64,000 bases of DNA from Bufo bufo (GCF_905171765.1 NC_053390.1:330682294-330746293), one strand, 5' to 3'. Positions 34,983 through 47,642 are shown, counted from the first letter of the stretch. Notes: generated by a model from the sequence alone, not told the origin. Translations and numbers: made by a program.

Positions 34983-36661
34983 GCCCACACGGCTATCGCT
35001 GCATCTCCCCTGCTGCGCGGATAAAAATATCTGGCTTTGGCGGGGTGGTAGTGCTGGGTCAGCAAATAACCCTGGGTCAAGGCTGTGAGAGGTGCCTGGA
35101 TTTATGGACACGGTTGACCTCACTAAGCTACACTTCTCGTAACTTGTGAAAAGCAGAACGAACTGTGCTACAGTAATTCCGCAACTCTCGTTCACTTAAA
35201 AGCATAGCACAGGGAGTTCAGCTTTTACCTTAAACCTAGTCACCTCACACAGCCTGGATATGTTGGTCAGCGGGACAGGGTCATTCTAAAGATAGGTGTG
35301 CAGTCTCACATCTGGGAACCATACTTTTATCAGGGTCATATCCTGTGAACACGTCAAAAATGTCAGAGATGAGAATCCCCTTGAAATAGGTTTCTATTTC
35401 CATGTGCCTCCGGGTCCATGACACAAAAGACAGGGCATGTCCTATCTATGTGGATCGCAGACCCATTGACTTCAGTGCGGGAAGCACAAGGCCGGTGTCT
35501 GTATTTTGCGGATCACGGCTGTGTCAATGAACCCTAAAGAAGTGGCTCCATAGCAATGTTCTAAAACGGTTATTAGGGTTAAACAGGACAAGATTTGGTT
35601 ATCTGCACCATTTAGTCAAGGCTCCTTTACCCCAACCCCCATCAGATGCATTCCTAAAGCAGAAGATATCTACATACATTTGACTACACAAAGACACGTT
35701 TACACCTAGGAGAACCATTGTTGCCTGCTGCCTTCAATATGAATAGGCAAACCCTCGAAATGCAAACCTAAATAACAGAGCAAGCGATACCGGCTGTGCA
35801 AGGTGTTCAATAAACAGAGACCCTAGATAAAAAAAAATCTTGCACTAAAGCCAATTTCACACAAGCATTTTTGCAAACAGACAGCATCTAGACCGAACCC
35901 TGGACCATTCATTTTAATGGGTATATGCACATGAGCATTGTTTTTCACTGACCATCTGTCCGTTCAGGAAAAAAATAATAAAAAAAATCGCAGCTTGTTT
36001 TATATTCATCCGTTTTTCATGCGGGACTGCTCCATTCAAGTCAATGGGTGTCATTTACTAAGGCTTTTTATGGTGGTCCTAAGATTCCCCTCTGCGTCTC
36101 GTCATAAATTAGGCGCATCTATAGCAGAGAAAAAACACTCCACTCCCCTGAGTCTTTCACCAACATTTACGCCTGCCGTAAATGTCCGTAAATTTTTCAG
36201 GGCGAAAACTTACATCATTACAATTAATACATGCACACGGGGCCGTGGAGTTGGGAAAGTTCGGATACCTGCTCACCGCTGCGGTTGCGAGGGCGAGCAG
36301 GTAATCAATGAGAGAAGGCAGCACTCGCATGGCGCACACCTTCTCTCCAACAGCTGACCAGCGGGGGTGCCCTGTGTTGGACCCCCCCGCCGATCTGATA
36401 CTGATGATCAATCCTGAGTATAGGTCACCAATAAAAATACTGATTATTAACATTTCTAAACTTTTCTAAATATGTATATAAAAGTCAATTAATTACACAA
36501 TATAAATAAGCTGTAGTCGTAATAAGTACATTTCTACCGACTCCACCCAAACCTAGCTTCAAGCCCCACTCCACGACTGACGCCACAGACCTTCATATAC
36601 AAGCTCATTTCCCAACAACAATTTGGTGATCCAGTTCCATAGGGAACGGACTCTTTCACAA
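34983..36661. other. No gene; Harbinger-like debris
   Basis: A worn MITE is visible at about 35405-35535 ('gggtccatgacaca' ... 'tgtgtcaatgaaccctaa'), and a 'gccaatttcacacaagca' left end at 35852. No coding exon recognised. Confidence 0.4.
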
Positions 36662-36993
36662 GGCCTCTTTCACACGACCGTATGGCTTTTTCAGTATTTT
36701 GCTCTGTTTTGTTTCCGTTCCGTTTTTCCGTATGGCATACACAGTATACAGTAATTACGGTACATAGAATAAATTGGGCTGGGCATAAAATTTTCAATGG
36801 ATGGTTCCGCAAAAACGGAACGGATACGGAAGACATACGGATGCATTACCGTAGGTATTCCGTTTTTTTTGCGGACCCATTGACTTGAATGGAGCCACGG
36901 AACGTGATTTGCGGGCAATAATAGGACATGTTCTATCTTTCAACGGAACGGAAAAAAAGGAAATGGAATGCATACGGTCGTGTGAAAGAGGCC
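36662..36993. mobile_element. Harbinger-type MITE
   Basis: Ends GGCCTCTTTCACACGACCGT are perfectly inverted. TAA follows at 36994-36996 and CAA precedes. The GACCGTATG word matches the ends of the 20.3-kb Harbinger element. Confidence 0.9.
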
Positions 36994-36996
36994 TAA

Positions 36997-37824
36997 AGGA
37001 AATGTGTCACCAGAAATTGCATCTCCCAGTTAAAACCAGATAGTGACATCTAAACTGTTTTTATTTGCTGAACATTATTATGGAGGCCACCATCTTGTCT
37101 GAGCTGTTCTTAACAGCATTTACACAGCATTAAAAACAACTGCTGTAGACACAGTGGTCAGGAGGGGACCTCATTGACCTCCACAGGAGATTTCTGGGCC
37201 TTCTCTGAATAGATAAGCTTTGACTATGACCTATTGTGAATGGTCTTATCATTACTGCAGTTACATATTATTCTAAAGCTGCCCGTACAGTGATCTGCAC
37301 ACAAGAAGTGGTGCCTATCAGGCTTAGGCTACTTTCACACTCACGTTTGGTACGGATCCGTCTTGAGCACCATTGAAAAGCCAATGGAGGACGGATCCGT
37401 TTTCGAATTATGTCAGTGAAAACGGATCCGTCCCCATTGACTTACATTGTGTGCCAGGATGGATTCGTTTGGCTCAGTTTCGTCAGGCAGCGTTTTGGTG
37501 TCCGCCTCCAGAGCGGAATGGTGACTGATCGGAGGCAAACTGATGCATTCTGAGCGGATCCTTTTCCATTCAGAATGCATTAGGGAAAAACTGATCCGTT
37601 TTGGACCGCTTGTGAGAGCCCATGACGGATATCACAAACTGAAAGCCAAAACGCCAGTGTGAAAGTAGCCTTAATGGCCAGTGCAAAAACTCCAGGATTT
37701 TATGTTTTTTGTTCAAATATAGGTATTGACGTGGAAAATTAAAAATATCAAAAATTCTTTAAAAATATGTTAAACATGTAAATGTGAATTAAACAAGAGG
37801 TCATTTTCTGATGACACATTCCCT
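36997..37824. mobile_element. TTAA-type element, ends AGGRAATGTGTCA, carrying a Harbinger MITE
   Basis: Ends AGGAAATGTGTCACCAG and inverted AGGGAATGTGTCATCAG; TTAA follows at 37825-37828. Interrupted by 37327-37670. A second, inverted copy of this family is at 41122-41988. Confidence 0.7.
37327..37670. mobile_element. Harbinger-type MITE (nested)
   Basis: TTA at 37324-37326 and 37671-37673. Ends GGCTACTTTCACACT, perfectly inverted. Confidence 0.92.
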
Positions 37825-38315
37825 TTAAAGGTGTGTTCAGACATGTGGACTTTGTCACCCGGAGGATTTGCATCCTTGCATTACTAATTTTTCAGTTGCA
37901 TATGAATGAGGCGTTGAGAACCCATTCACTGGCATTGTATTGTAATTGTGTGGTGGATTTTCAAGGCGGAATTTGCACTGAAAATCAACAACAAACGTGC
38001 CATGACCACTGAAGCTTATACACCGACAGTACCGTCTCTCCATTAAAATGAAAGAAAACATACTTCACCTGGAAAACTTTTTGGGGCATACACTCGTATT
38101 GAAAGACCTCATGGATTATGCTTTGTGAAGGTTTACCAATGTACTTATGTAACGTTTTATGACAAAGGGACACCCTCGGGCAATTACACACGGGCGGAAT
38201 TGTGTTAAACATCAACCATGGTGATACTTAGAAAAAACAAAATCTTCCTATTCTCTTATAATAAGATGCAGACTGCACACTACAATCATGGTCGCAATGG
38301 CGACTGGAAGACTTA

Positions 38316-38667
38316 GGACTCATGCACACGAATGTGCGCGTTCCGCAAACAGCAGGTCCGCAATATACAGGCACTGGACGTGTGTGCTCCATATCACGGA
38401 TGCGGACCCATTCACTTGAATGGGTGCGCAATCCGCAAGATACGGCGTGGAGTCACAGAACGGAAGCACTATGGAGCACTTCCGTGGGATTTTGATCTGT
38501 ACCTCCGGACCACAAAAAAAAAAAAAGAAAGTTCTATTTTTTTACGGTGCTGACTGAATCTTGTGAATGTGTCCGCATCCGCAAATGGCCGATGCCCGTG
38601 CATTGCGGGTCGCTATTTGCGGTCTGCCCTACGGGCACAGATCGTACACGTTCGTGTGCATGAGCCC
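38316..38667. mobile_element. Harbinger-type MITE
   Basis: TTA at 38313-38315 and 38668-38670. Ends GGACTCATGCACACGAA and inverted GGGCTCATGCACACGAA. Confidence 0.9.
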
Positions 38668-38772
38668 TTAGAGTACGTTTACACGTTGCAGATTTGATTT
38701 TCTGTCGCTAAATTGTGTGTGGAAAGTCCACTCCGCTTTACAATGCCAGCAAAGTGAATGAGATTTTACTTA

Positions 38773-39023
38773 GGGATCACGCACACAACCATATATTCAA
38801 TACACTTGCAATCCACATTTTTTTACGGATTAAATACAGACACATTCATTTCCGTGAGGCTGCACACAGATGACATCCGTCTCGCTATAAAGATACATGT
38901 TCCATTCTTGTCCATTTTGCGGACAAGAATATTTTTACAATAGAGCAGAAGGCACATAGCCGGTATCCGTGTTTTGTGTAGATCTGCGGACCGCAAACAC
39001 ATATAGTCGTGTACATGAGGCCG
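38773..39023. mobile_element. Harbinger-type MITE (worn)
   Basis: TTA before the left end GGGATCACGCACACAACC and TAA after the right end (inverted GGCCTCATGTACACGAC). Internal palindrome around 'ttgtccattttgcggacaa'. Confidence 0.75.
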
Positions 39024-39289
39024 TAAACCTCATCCATGCGCTGCAGAAGAAATACACAGCAAAAATTTACCTGCAGGGTGGATTTGAAATATGCAGCGTG
39101 TCAATTTATGCTGTGGATTCACATTGCAGATTTCTCCCTTTGCAACGGAAAGACTGAAATCGGCGTCAAAACAGAAGCATTATATTTAGCGCGCTTCATT
39201 TTTTTTGCTGCTTTTAAATAGAGCGGTGGTCAGGCATTTCCCCTAGGTAGCTCTGCAAGGGGAGGCAACCAGTCCTGCTGATATCCTTA

Positions 39290-39677
39290 GGCCCCCTGCA
39301 CACGAACGTGTTTCCCCCCCCTTGGTCGTGCTGCGGCCCGCAAAATGCGGGGCCGCAATGCACGAACACAGTCCGTGGGACAGCCACAGCGGATCGCTGA
39401 CCCATTCACTTGAATGGGTCCGCGATCCGGCCGTTCCGCAAAAAGATAGGACATGTTCTATCTTTTTGCGGAACGGAAGTACGGGATGAAACCCCACGGA
39501 AGCACTCCGTAGTGCTTCTGTAGGGTTCCGTTCCGTACCATTCCGCATCTCCAGATTTGCGGACCCATTCAAGTGAATGGGTCCGCATCCGTGATGCGGA
39601 ATGCCCATGGAACGGCACCTGTGTATTGCGGATCCGCAATACGGCAACGGGAAGCACACGTTTGTGTGCAGGGGGCC
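39290..39677. mobile_element. Harbinger-type MITE
   Basis: TTA at 39287-39289, TAA at 39678-39680. Ends GGCCCCCTGCACACGAACGTG and inverted GGCCCCCTGCACACAAACGTG. The arms pair over most of their length (e.g. 'acccattcacttgaatgggt'). Confidence 0.92.
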
Positions 39678-39680
39678 TAA

Positions 39681-40334
39681 GGCTGGAGTCACACGTGACG
39701 GAAAAATCTGTTGCATGTTTTGCTGCGTTTCAACAGCATAAGGCCTCATGCACACGGCCCTTGGGTGGCCCGCAAACAGCGGGTCGGCAATCCACGGTCC
39801 CTGGCCTTGTGCACCCCGCATCACGGATGCGGACCCATTCACTTGAATGGGTCCGCAATTCCGGAGATGCGGAACGGAGTCACGGAACAGAACACCGGAA
39901 GCACTACGGAGTGCTTCCGTGGTGTTTCTTTCCATTGTTCTGCACCGCAAATAAATAGGACATGTCATATTTTTTTGCGGTGCGGACAGACCACAGACCC
40001 ATTCAAGTTGAATGGGTCCGGCCTGCTGCACAGGTGCTGCCGTGTGCATGCGGCCTAAACCGCATTAAAAAAACACGCAACAAAAGTGCACAGAATATAT
40101 GCAGGTTTTGCTACGGAAAAGCCAGCAGATTTCACTTCTGCATTGAGAAGGGTGAAATCTGCTGCGCAAATTGACATGTTGCGGATTTCAAATCCACAAT
40201 ATCGCAGCTTTTTTTGTTTCACTCAGCGTGTGGATGAGAATTCTGAAATTCTCATCCACTTTGCTGGTGCTGTACAACGTTGTGGATCTGCGGCACGCAA
40301 ATCCGCAGCTAATTGGTCACGTGTGACCTCGGCC
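39681..40334. mobile_element. Harbinger-type MITE hosting another
   Basis: Shares the TAA 39678-39680 with its left neighbour; TAA follows at 40335-40337. Ends GGCTGGAGTCACACGTGAC and inverted GGCCGAGGTCACACGTGAC. Split by 39742-40055. Confidence 0.85.
39742..40055. mobile_element. Harbinger-type MITE (nested in 39681-40334)
   Basis: TAA at 39739-39741 and 40056-40058. Ends GGCCTCATGCACACGGC and inverted GGCCGCATGCACACGGC. Confidence 0.92.
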
Positions 40335-40337
40335 TAA

Positions 40338-41121
40338 GGCAGACTGCTGGCAGCCATTTTAAACCATTGCCGGAGAACCCCTTTAAAGAAACAAAAATAT
40401 ATTTAACATGAACAAGCACTGCTTTCCTACCATCTGTTCATGGGTGCGTTTTGCACGCAGTCTGCGGCTTGTACGAATCAGCGATTATACAGTACCTGTG
40501 TGTGGGAGGCGTAATAAAGATCTACCATCTATTCTGTTCTTACTACATGATGAGATGTCATCGTTTCTCCATCATGTCGGAAACCCTTCTTGGTGACATT
40601 TGCTAGGGGCGTTTCTTCATGTGTACCAGAGCCAAGGCTACTGCTGCAGTCCTTGTTGCAATGGCAACCAGAGCAAAATGCCAGGCAGAGGGAGGAGGGC
40701 AGAAGCTACTAGATGGCGATGATTAAGGTCACAGCATTACGGGGACATTATTTGATCAGCAGCTGTAATCTGTTGACAGGGCAGACTCTTACAGATGGGG
40801 ACAGGTGCAAGATGGCCTCATACAGCTACGAGTAGGGGACAGACAAGATGTGAAAAGGAGTCAGAGCTGGAGACACAGGCTACCTATCTGCCGAGCGTTA
40901 CTAAGGAATACATTAAAGGGACTCTGCTCTAGACACAGTAAACACCTAACCCATCAGCAGTGCCCTACAAGTCCGCACGAATGGAGGAGCACCTCTTCCA
41001 TCCATACGGGGGATATAGGACTCCCATGGTAAGGATTAGAGAGGCTCCCAACCAATAAGCTTCTATCCTCTGGATAGACACTACATTTTGGACAGTTAAA
41101 ATCTTGACACAACCCCTTTAA
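40338..41121. other. No gene recognised
   Basis: Only a lone 'ggagaacccctttaaag' right end of the AGGGGTT family near 40372 is recognisable. Confidence 0.35.
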
Positions 41122-41988
41122 AGGAAACGTGTCACATTGTTATGTTTAACCTATTTTGAAAGAAATTTTGGTGACATTTTTAGTTTTCCATTTCAATATC
41201 TATATTTAGAAAGAAAAAAGAAAAAGCGTAAAATCCTGCAGTTTTCACACTGGCCACTAAGCCTAATAATAGGCGCCACTTCTTAGTCTGTACAGATCAC
41301 TTTACTGCTGTTATCATCACAGGCAGGATTACAATGACAGATATCACCTCTGTGTATAGATAAGACAGGATCCACCATTCACAACAGGTGCTGTCACAGC
41401 TTATCTGCTCCCTCCTGACCTCTGCACAGGTCACAGAGCATGCCCAGAAAACTCTCCCATAGAAGTCAGTGAGTTCTCTCCTGCCTATTGTGTCTATAGC
41501 CCATGGTGGCTGCTGTAAAACATCTCTCTAAGGCCTCCTGCTGTACACGACCGTATGGCTTTTGCAGTGTTTTTTGCGGTCCGTTTTTCACGGATCCGTT
41601 GTTCCGTTTCTGTTTCCGTTCTTCCATATGGCATATATAGTATAGTAATTACATAGAAAAAATTGGGCTGGGCATAAAAATTTCAATAGATGGTTCCACA
41701 AAAACGGAACGGATACGGAAGACATACGGAGTACATTCCGTTTTTTTTTTGCGGAACCATTGAAATGAATGGTTCCGTATACGGACCGTATATGGAACGC
41801 AAAAAACGGCGTGTAAACAGAAGAAAAAAACGCTTGTGTGCAGGAGGCCTAAATGCTAAGAACAGCTTCGGCAAGATGGCCGCCTGTATAATAAAGTTCA
41901 GGAAACAGAATAAATAAATCTACAATCAGAAAATAACAGGTTACTATCTGGTTTTAACTGGCAGATAAAAGTCTGTAACAGAGGAAAC
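41122..41988. mobile_element. TTAA-type element, second copy of the 36997 family
   Basis: TTAA at 41118-41121 then AGGAAACGTGTCAC. The right part ('aacagcttcggcaagatggccgcc', 'ctatctggttttaactgg') is the reverse complement of the left part of 36997-37824. The right terminus is lost at the next MITE. Interrupted by 41532-41848. Confidence 0.65.
41532..41848. mobile_element. Harbinger-type MITE (nested)
   Basis: TAA at 41529-41531 and 41849-41851. Ends GGCCTCCTGCTGTACACGA and inverted GGCCTCCTGCACACAAGCG. Interior 'acggaacggatacggaagacatacgg' also occurs in 36662-36993. Confidence 0.9.
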
Positions 41989-41989
41989 A

Positions 41990-42192
41990 AGGCCTGTGGG
42001 TTTTTTGCGGATCCTTTGTGACAATGCCTACTCTTGTCTGCAAAATGGACAATAGGACATGTGCAGATGCAGACAGCATACGTTGTGCCGTCTGCATTTT
42101 TTGCAGCCCCATAGAAATGAATGGGTCCGCATCCGATTTGCAAAAAATGCAGATCAGATGCGGAGCAAAAACACAGCCATGTGAATAGGGCC
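41990..42192. mobile_element. Harbinger-type MITE (worn)
   Basis: The right end, inverted, is GGCCCTATTCACATGGCTGT, followed by TTA. The left end GGCCTGTGGG is degraded. Internal 'gcggatc' / 'gatgcgga' pairing. Confidence 0.6.
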
Positions 42193-42295
42193 TTAGGCAA
42201 ATTCCCGCTGCTACATCTCTAAATTCCAGGGTTGTCCACTACTTTTCTGTCATCATCCCAAGCCTCATTCACACGTCCGTGATTTCCATCAGTGA

Positions 42296-42564
42296 TTGAC
42301 CTCATGCACATGACCGTGGTGTGTTTTGCGGTCCGCAAATCGCTGATCCGCAAAACACAGATGGCGTCCGTGCGCGTTCCGCAATTTGCGGAACGGCACG
42401 GACAGCCTTCAATATAAATGCCTATTCTTGTCCACAAAGCACGGACAAGAATAGGACGCGTTATATTTTTTTTAGCGGGGCCGCAGAACGGAGCAACGGA
42501 TGAGGACAGCGCACTGAGTGCTGTTCCGCATCTTGACCCAAACAACAGCCGTGTGCATGAGGCC
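42296..42564. mobile_element. Harbinger-type MITE (worn)
   Basis: Ends GACCTCATGCACATGACCGTG and inverted GGCCTCATGCACACGGCTGT. The long stem 'ctattcttgtcc' is followed by 'ggacaagaatag' inside. No clear TWA duplication. Confidence 0.7.
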
Positions 42565-43226
42565 AGGGCTGGAGCCTCCACAGACATAAGGTATAAGGAA
42601 AGATATAAAGATATATATATATGTCAGCTATAAAGATGTAGTAAATAAAAATCACCACAAAGTTGTTGTTTTTTTGTGGTGTTCTTTGCATTTCTACAAT
42701 TTAACAAAAAGCAGCATGATCTTTGGTGTGGATTTTTTCAGGTGCTTTTCCATTTGGCATCTCTATAGGAGTTGAAACCAAAAGTGTAGAAATAAAGAAG
42801 CCACAATAAAAAGAAAAAAAAAAAAAGTACTTTTTTATTTAATTTTTTTTAACCCTGGTGCTCGCAAATTATTAAAGCTGTGATTGGTTGCTATGGGCAA
42901 TAAACTTTTTTGGCGAGTTTCATAAATCTGCTCCACGTTATGAACTCGGCTATTTGGTTATACCATGCTTCCTGCTAACAACTATCCCATGGGTTCTCTG
43001 GGATATAGATATTCATGACGTATACTCGCTCCGCACCACCACCGATCTGCTGTTTCGTGCAGCTGCTGGCAACTATACAGTGGATGCAACCAGAATTACA
43101 ATTTTCTGCCCACTGTGTAGTTTCTGGCATCGGTGATGATACTGATAAACTATACTCAATATTTAAGTACCAGAAAACCCTTCAATGGATTCTGCTGGGG
43201 TCTGTCGAGAATTCTGAATAGCCTAA
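42565..43226. other. No gene recognised
   Basis: AT-rich sequence with a poly(A) run at 42820-42835. Nothing else supported. Confidence 0.3.
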
Positions 43227-43515
43227 GGGCCCTATTAAACCTGCAGATGAAGCAGGCGATCGTCAGGAGGGAAACGTTCCTTCCCAGCAATCCCCTGCTA
43301 GCTAGAAGAGGAGACCGCTGCTATTACATGCAGTGATCTCCTCCTCAGTATGGGGAGGAGTGATCGCTAATGCCATCACTGAATCACAGCAGAGTGTGAT
43401 TACACGGCCAACGACAAACGAGGATTATTAAACCTGCCAAACCATGACTAACGAGCGCTCACACGAATGCTCGTTAGCCATAATCTGAACGATTATCTTC
43501 AGGTGTAATAGGACC
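43227..43515. mobile_element. Harbinger-type MITE
   Basis: TAA at 43224-43226 and TTA at 43516-43518. Ends GGGCCCTATTAAACCTG and inverted GGTCCTATTACACCTG. A weaker element with ends GGCTCTGTTCACA follows at about 43520-43717. Confidence 0.8.
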
Positions 43516-43990
43516 TTAAGGCTCTGTTCACAATAGACATAGCTTTTTATTCCCTCATGACCTCTGATGGATCCATTTTCCAACAGATCCAAACACTGAT
43601 GGACATATTAACCCTTTTTACGACAAGAATATACGATTATGCTCTAGACTACACTATTTACACAAAATATTACTGTATGTTTAATGGAAATCCCCAAACT
43701 CAAGTGTGAACAGAGTCTCACTTGGGAATGAAACAATTAGCTATTTTAGCTTTTTCGAAATGTTAGATTTTTAAGGATGTTAAAAGGAAAAAAAATACCC
43801 AATAAATCTGTGGCTAAATCGTGTTACACTGCCTAAGGATTTCAATCTACGCTTTGCAAAAGGTGAAACTTGCAGTACAAATCGGCAACATAAACTGACG
43901 TGCTGCAAATTACACCGCTGCATTAGTGGTAGAGCCGACACCACGCGCACTCCCATTTCCCTGCTGTGTGCCCGTGAACCAGCAATGTAA

Positions 43991-44357
43991 GGCTACTCTC
44001 ACACCAGCGGTCTTTGCGGATCCGTTATGGATCTGCAAAAACCCTTACGTTACAATAATACAACCGCATGCGTCCGTCATGAACGGATCCGGTTGTATTA
44101 TGTCTTCTATAGACATGACGGATCCGCTTTCTATTGTGTCAGAGAACCACATCACGGACAGAAAAACGCTACTTGCAGCGTTATCCTGTCCGTGATGGGG
44201 ACGCAACCAAACGGAACACATTCTGGTGCACTCTGTTTCATTTAGTTTTGTCCCCATTGACAATGAATGGGAACAAAACTGAAGCGTTTTCTTCTGCTAT
44301 TGAAATCTTTTGACGGATCTCAATAGCGGACTTGAAAACGCTAGTGTGAAAGTAGCC
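43991..44357. mobile_element. Harbinger-type MITE
   Basis: TAA at 43988-43990, TTA at 44358-44360. Ends GGCTACTCTCACACC and inverted GGCTACTTTCACACTAG. Confidence 0.9.
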
Positions 44358-44507
44358 TTATGCGTAGAAGACTCCTTTCCATTATGAGCGCACACTTAGG
44401 AGTCCTCTTTATGTATCGCATGACCGGTCGGCAAGCGCACAGGGGGGAAATAAGGGTGTATATAGATACAAATCCTGAGCTGTACTAGTCATGCATTAGG
44501 GAAGTAA

Positions 44508-44652
44508 GGCCGAGTTCACACCAGTTATTTCCATCAGTTATTGTGAGCCAAGCCTAGTCAGAGATCAGGTATGATGGAAAGATTTCCACCTGACCCACAC
44601 CGGGTTTTGGCTCACAATAACTGATGGAAATAACTGAAGTGTGAACTCGGCC
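44508..44652. mobile_element. Harbinger-type MITE, 145 bp, almost all stem
   Basis: TAA at 44505-44507 and 44653-44655. Arms of about 45 bp start GGCCGAGTTCACACCAGTTA and differ at very few sites, which suggests a young copy. Confidence 0.95.
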
Positions 44653-44787
44653 TAAACTGGGCCCCTCCATAAACCACGCTGCAGATTATTTTACTAATTT
44701 TACTATTTTATCTAATTAAAGAACACATAGGTGAGTAAAATAACAAAGAAACCATGCAGTCCTTCTGAACGTGATGTGCAACCATAT

Positions 44788-44793
44788 TTTATT
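44788..44793 (-). terminator. AATAAA polyadenylation signal of the HARBI1-like gene
   Basis: On the minus strand AATAAA lies about 85 bases past the stop codon of the transposase-like gene, a normal spacing. Confidence 0.6.
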
Positions 44794-44878
44794 CAACAAA
44801 ACTTAAATTAAGAACTTTTTTTTAAAATAAAAAACACACAGATCACAACACAGAAGTTAAATCCGTAACACCCCCAGT

Positions 44879-46853
44879 TCACTGCCCACCGGATGAAAGC
44901 TGCCAGGGAACGGCGCCCTCAGGCGACATGAAGTAATCGGCAAACATGTCCCTGACCTGGGGCGCAGACACATCGGGCATTTCATGAAAACAGTCGCTGG
45001 CTCTCTCTATGACGGGCGTGCTCTCCTCAACATCAGCAGCCTCGTGGACATGCAGATAATTATGTAGAATACAGCATGCCTTTATGAGCGATTCTACCAG
45101 GTCAACATCCAGCTGTAATGCCCTCAGGAGCACCCTCCACTTGCTGCCGAGGATGCCAAATGCACACTGAACATAGTGTTGTGCCCGGGAGAGTCTATTA
45201 TTGTAGATACGTCTCCTAGCGTCCAGTCCTCGCTTAGGGAATGGCTTCAGCACATTGGTGGTCACTGCAAAAGCCTCATCTGCCACGATGACAAAGGGCA
45301 GCGGAGATCCTGTAGATCCAGGAAGAGGTCTAGGGTTGGGCAGGGACAACTGAGATGTCAGAATCTGTTGTCCCGCTCGAGTTGCTCTTAAGACCCTAGG
45401 GTCTGCTTGGCTCGCATCAGCCACGGTATGTACAGCTACAAAATGGTATCGACTGTCGGCCAATGCCAGCAATACCACCGAAAAGTATTTCTTAAGGCTG
45501 TAGGGCCTGGACCCTTTTTTTGGCGGCATCCTGACCCGAATGTGCTTCCCGCCTAAGGCCCCCACACAGTTAGGAAATTGCGTGGTTACTTCAAAATGGG
45601 AAGCGATGTCCAGCCAAGTCTCCGCGGTAGGGGTGGGCATTACGGTGGGTCGCAGTCTCTCCCAAATGAGGTCGCATGTTGCTCTAACTATTCCCGCAAT
45701 GGTGAATTTGCTGAGTAAAAATTCTACATGAAGTGACTCAAAAGAATTGCCGGTCGCCAGGAATCTGAAGGAAAAAATAAAATAAAAAATACACATATAG
45801 TAATTGTTTACACAGTCATTTTCACTAAAAGCTTTAAAAAAAATAAAAAAAATAAAGCTTAACTTAAAGGAGTTTTTCAGTATTTAAATATTGATGAGGC
45901 CATCAATATCAAATCCTGGGGGGTCTGACACCTATTACTCCCACCAATCAGCTTAGCGGTGAGGGTGTCAGACACTCCCAGGTTATCTAGACACTAGAAA
46001 ACCTCTTTGAGGTCTCATGCACAGACTGTATTTTGGGTCCACATCCGATCTGCGTTTTTATTGTGGACCCAATCATTTCTATAGTTCCATACTGCGCATA
46101 ACAATAGGCAGTTCTATTAGGAAAACGCGGTTGGTAACCGGAGCTTGGGGACTGAAGAATTCATATGGTCAAGTACATGAGGCCTTAAAAAGTTTTTTTC
46201 TAGAGGAGTCATTTAATAAAAAAATAAAATAGTTGGAATGAGTTTAAAAAAAATAACCACTTCTTGGTGGATCAACCTATCACCAGCTGACACCGGGCAC
46301 TGCCATGGTCAGTGATTGGCTGAGTATTCAATACAATAAATTTCTTGTGTTTCATGCCCGAGAACAGGAAGTGGAGTAAAGGAGGGGCGCAGTGTAAAAG
46401 CAGTGGTGGGGATCGGAGAGTGGAGCGTTTATTAATATTTTAACTCATTCCAACCCTGTTCTTAAATTAAATGATTCCTCTTGAAAACTCCTGTAGTATT
46501 AGCCAATCTCAAATATCAGTTATAAAATGTGCTTACCGCAGGGTGATCAACAGCAGCTCCTCAGGCAGTATGCTATGCCTAGAATTCGTATCCTGCATGG
46601 TCAGACCTGAGCGCAACTCCTCCAGAAGCTTGTCAAACGTTTGGATCGAAACCCTACAGAATTGGGAGAACTTCTCAGGATGTCGTCTGAGGTCCTGGTA
46701 GAGGGTAGCAAGGTGACCCCTCGGGGACACATTAGGATACACCTGAAGTCTGGGGGTCCTCGGCTCCTCCTCAATGGCTCGCTGTCTCCTTAACATTCTA
46801 CTTAAAAGCCATGCCAGGAGCACCCTATGGGTGGGTGACATAGACAAAGCCAT
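44879..46853 (-). CDS. HARBI1-like (Harbinger transposase-derived) gene, open, catalytic residues altered
   Basis: Two coding exons: 46537-46853 (start MALSMSPTHRVLLAWLL, preceded by an acceptor ttattgcag) and 44879-45764. The gtaagc donor and cttcag acceptor join in phase to give 400 residues with no stop or frameshift. Domains: helical N-terminus, 'LRFLATGNSFESLHVEF', 'FPNCVGALGGKHIRV' and the DDE_Tnp_4 fold. The first catalytic D expected in a 'VDVGAY' context reads VHTVAD, the second is kept (VVADEAF), and the E expected in 'VECAFG' is Q (VQCAFGILG). No MADF partner gene or terminal repeats were found beside it. It may be a decaying transposase or a co-opted, non-catalytic protein. MITEs sit in its intron. 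Confidence 0.75.
45868..46183. mobile_element. Two MITEs in the intron of the HARBI1-like gene
   Basis: 45868-46012: ends 'aaaggagtttttcagt' and 'gaaaacctctttga', inverted, with 'atattgatg' / 'catcaatat' inside. 46013-46183: Harbinger-type, GGTCTCATGCACAGAC and inverted GGCCTCATGTACTTGAC, then TTA. Confidence 0.65.
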
Positions 46854-47642
46854 CCTGCAATAAAAAGGCAACTGCTGTAGGCACCTGGTCAGCAATGAGA
46901 ACTCCAATGGCACCTCCGGCACATGCCCAGAGATACTGAACAGTAAGGAGGTGCTGGGATAGGACGTCCACATCGCTGTGTTGTGAAAGTATTTTATTAT
47001 GCATATTTTGAAGGGAGTCTGTCCTTGCCCTGGACCTTTTGTAAGTCACCGGAGCTCTCCTATGGGCATTTTCAAATATACCTTACTGTCCTAATCACTG
47101 TTTTCTAGACCCCCAAAAACAGCTTTACAGTTATGCTAATGAGGTGTAAAGCGCCCAAGAGGCAGTACTTATCGGTAACTGGAGGCCAGCAGCACCCATC
47201 AGAACGGAGCCCCGCCACCATCTAGACTAGGCGATGTCATCATGAGGCCGCTGCAAATCTCGCACAAACGGACCTCTCCTTTACAGGTGCAGTGGCTTCA
47301 ACAGATGAAACGAATACTACTGGCGCACGCACACTTCAGTTGTTGAAGTACTGCCTCTTGGGCGCTATACACCTCATTAGCATAGCTATAATAACCTGTT
47401 TTTGGGGCGGGCGGGGGGCTCTACAAAATAATAATTAGGACAGAAAGATATATTTAAAAATGCCAATAGGAGCTGCAGTGCCATACAAACTGTTACGGTA
47501 AAAGGCGGCACTGCTGGGATTTTTTGCAGTCTCATTCATTTCTGTGGATCACCGCTGCTCTGGTATACTGGCCACGGCCAGCAGTGGCATGTAGCCTTAC
47601 CCTTACAAACAGTCCAGGGTGGCGACAGACTCACTTTAAATA

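Noticed and set aside
42565..44507. A MADF partner gene for the HARBI1-like gene
   Set aside because: No MADF-like frame is visible on either side of 44.9-46.9 kb, and no terminal repeats frame such an element.
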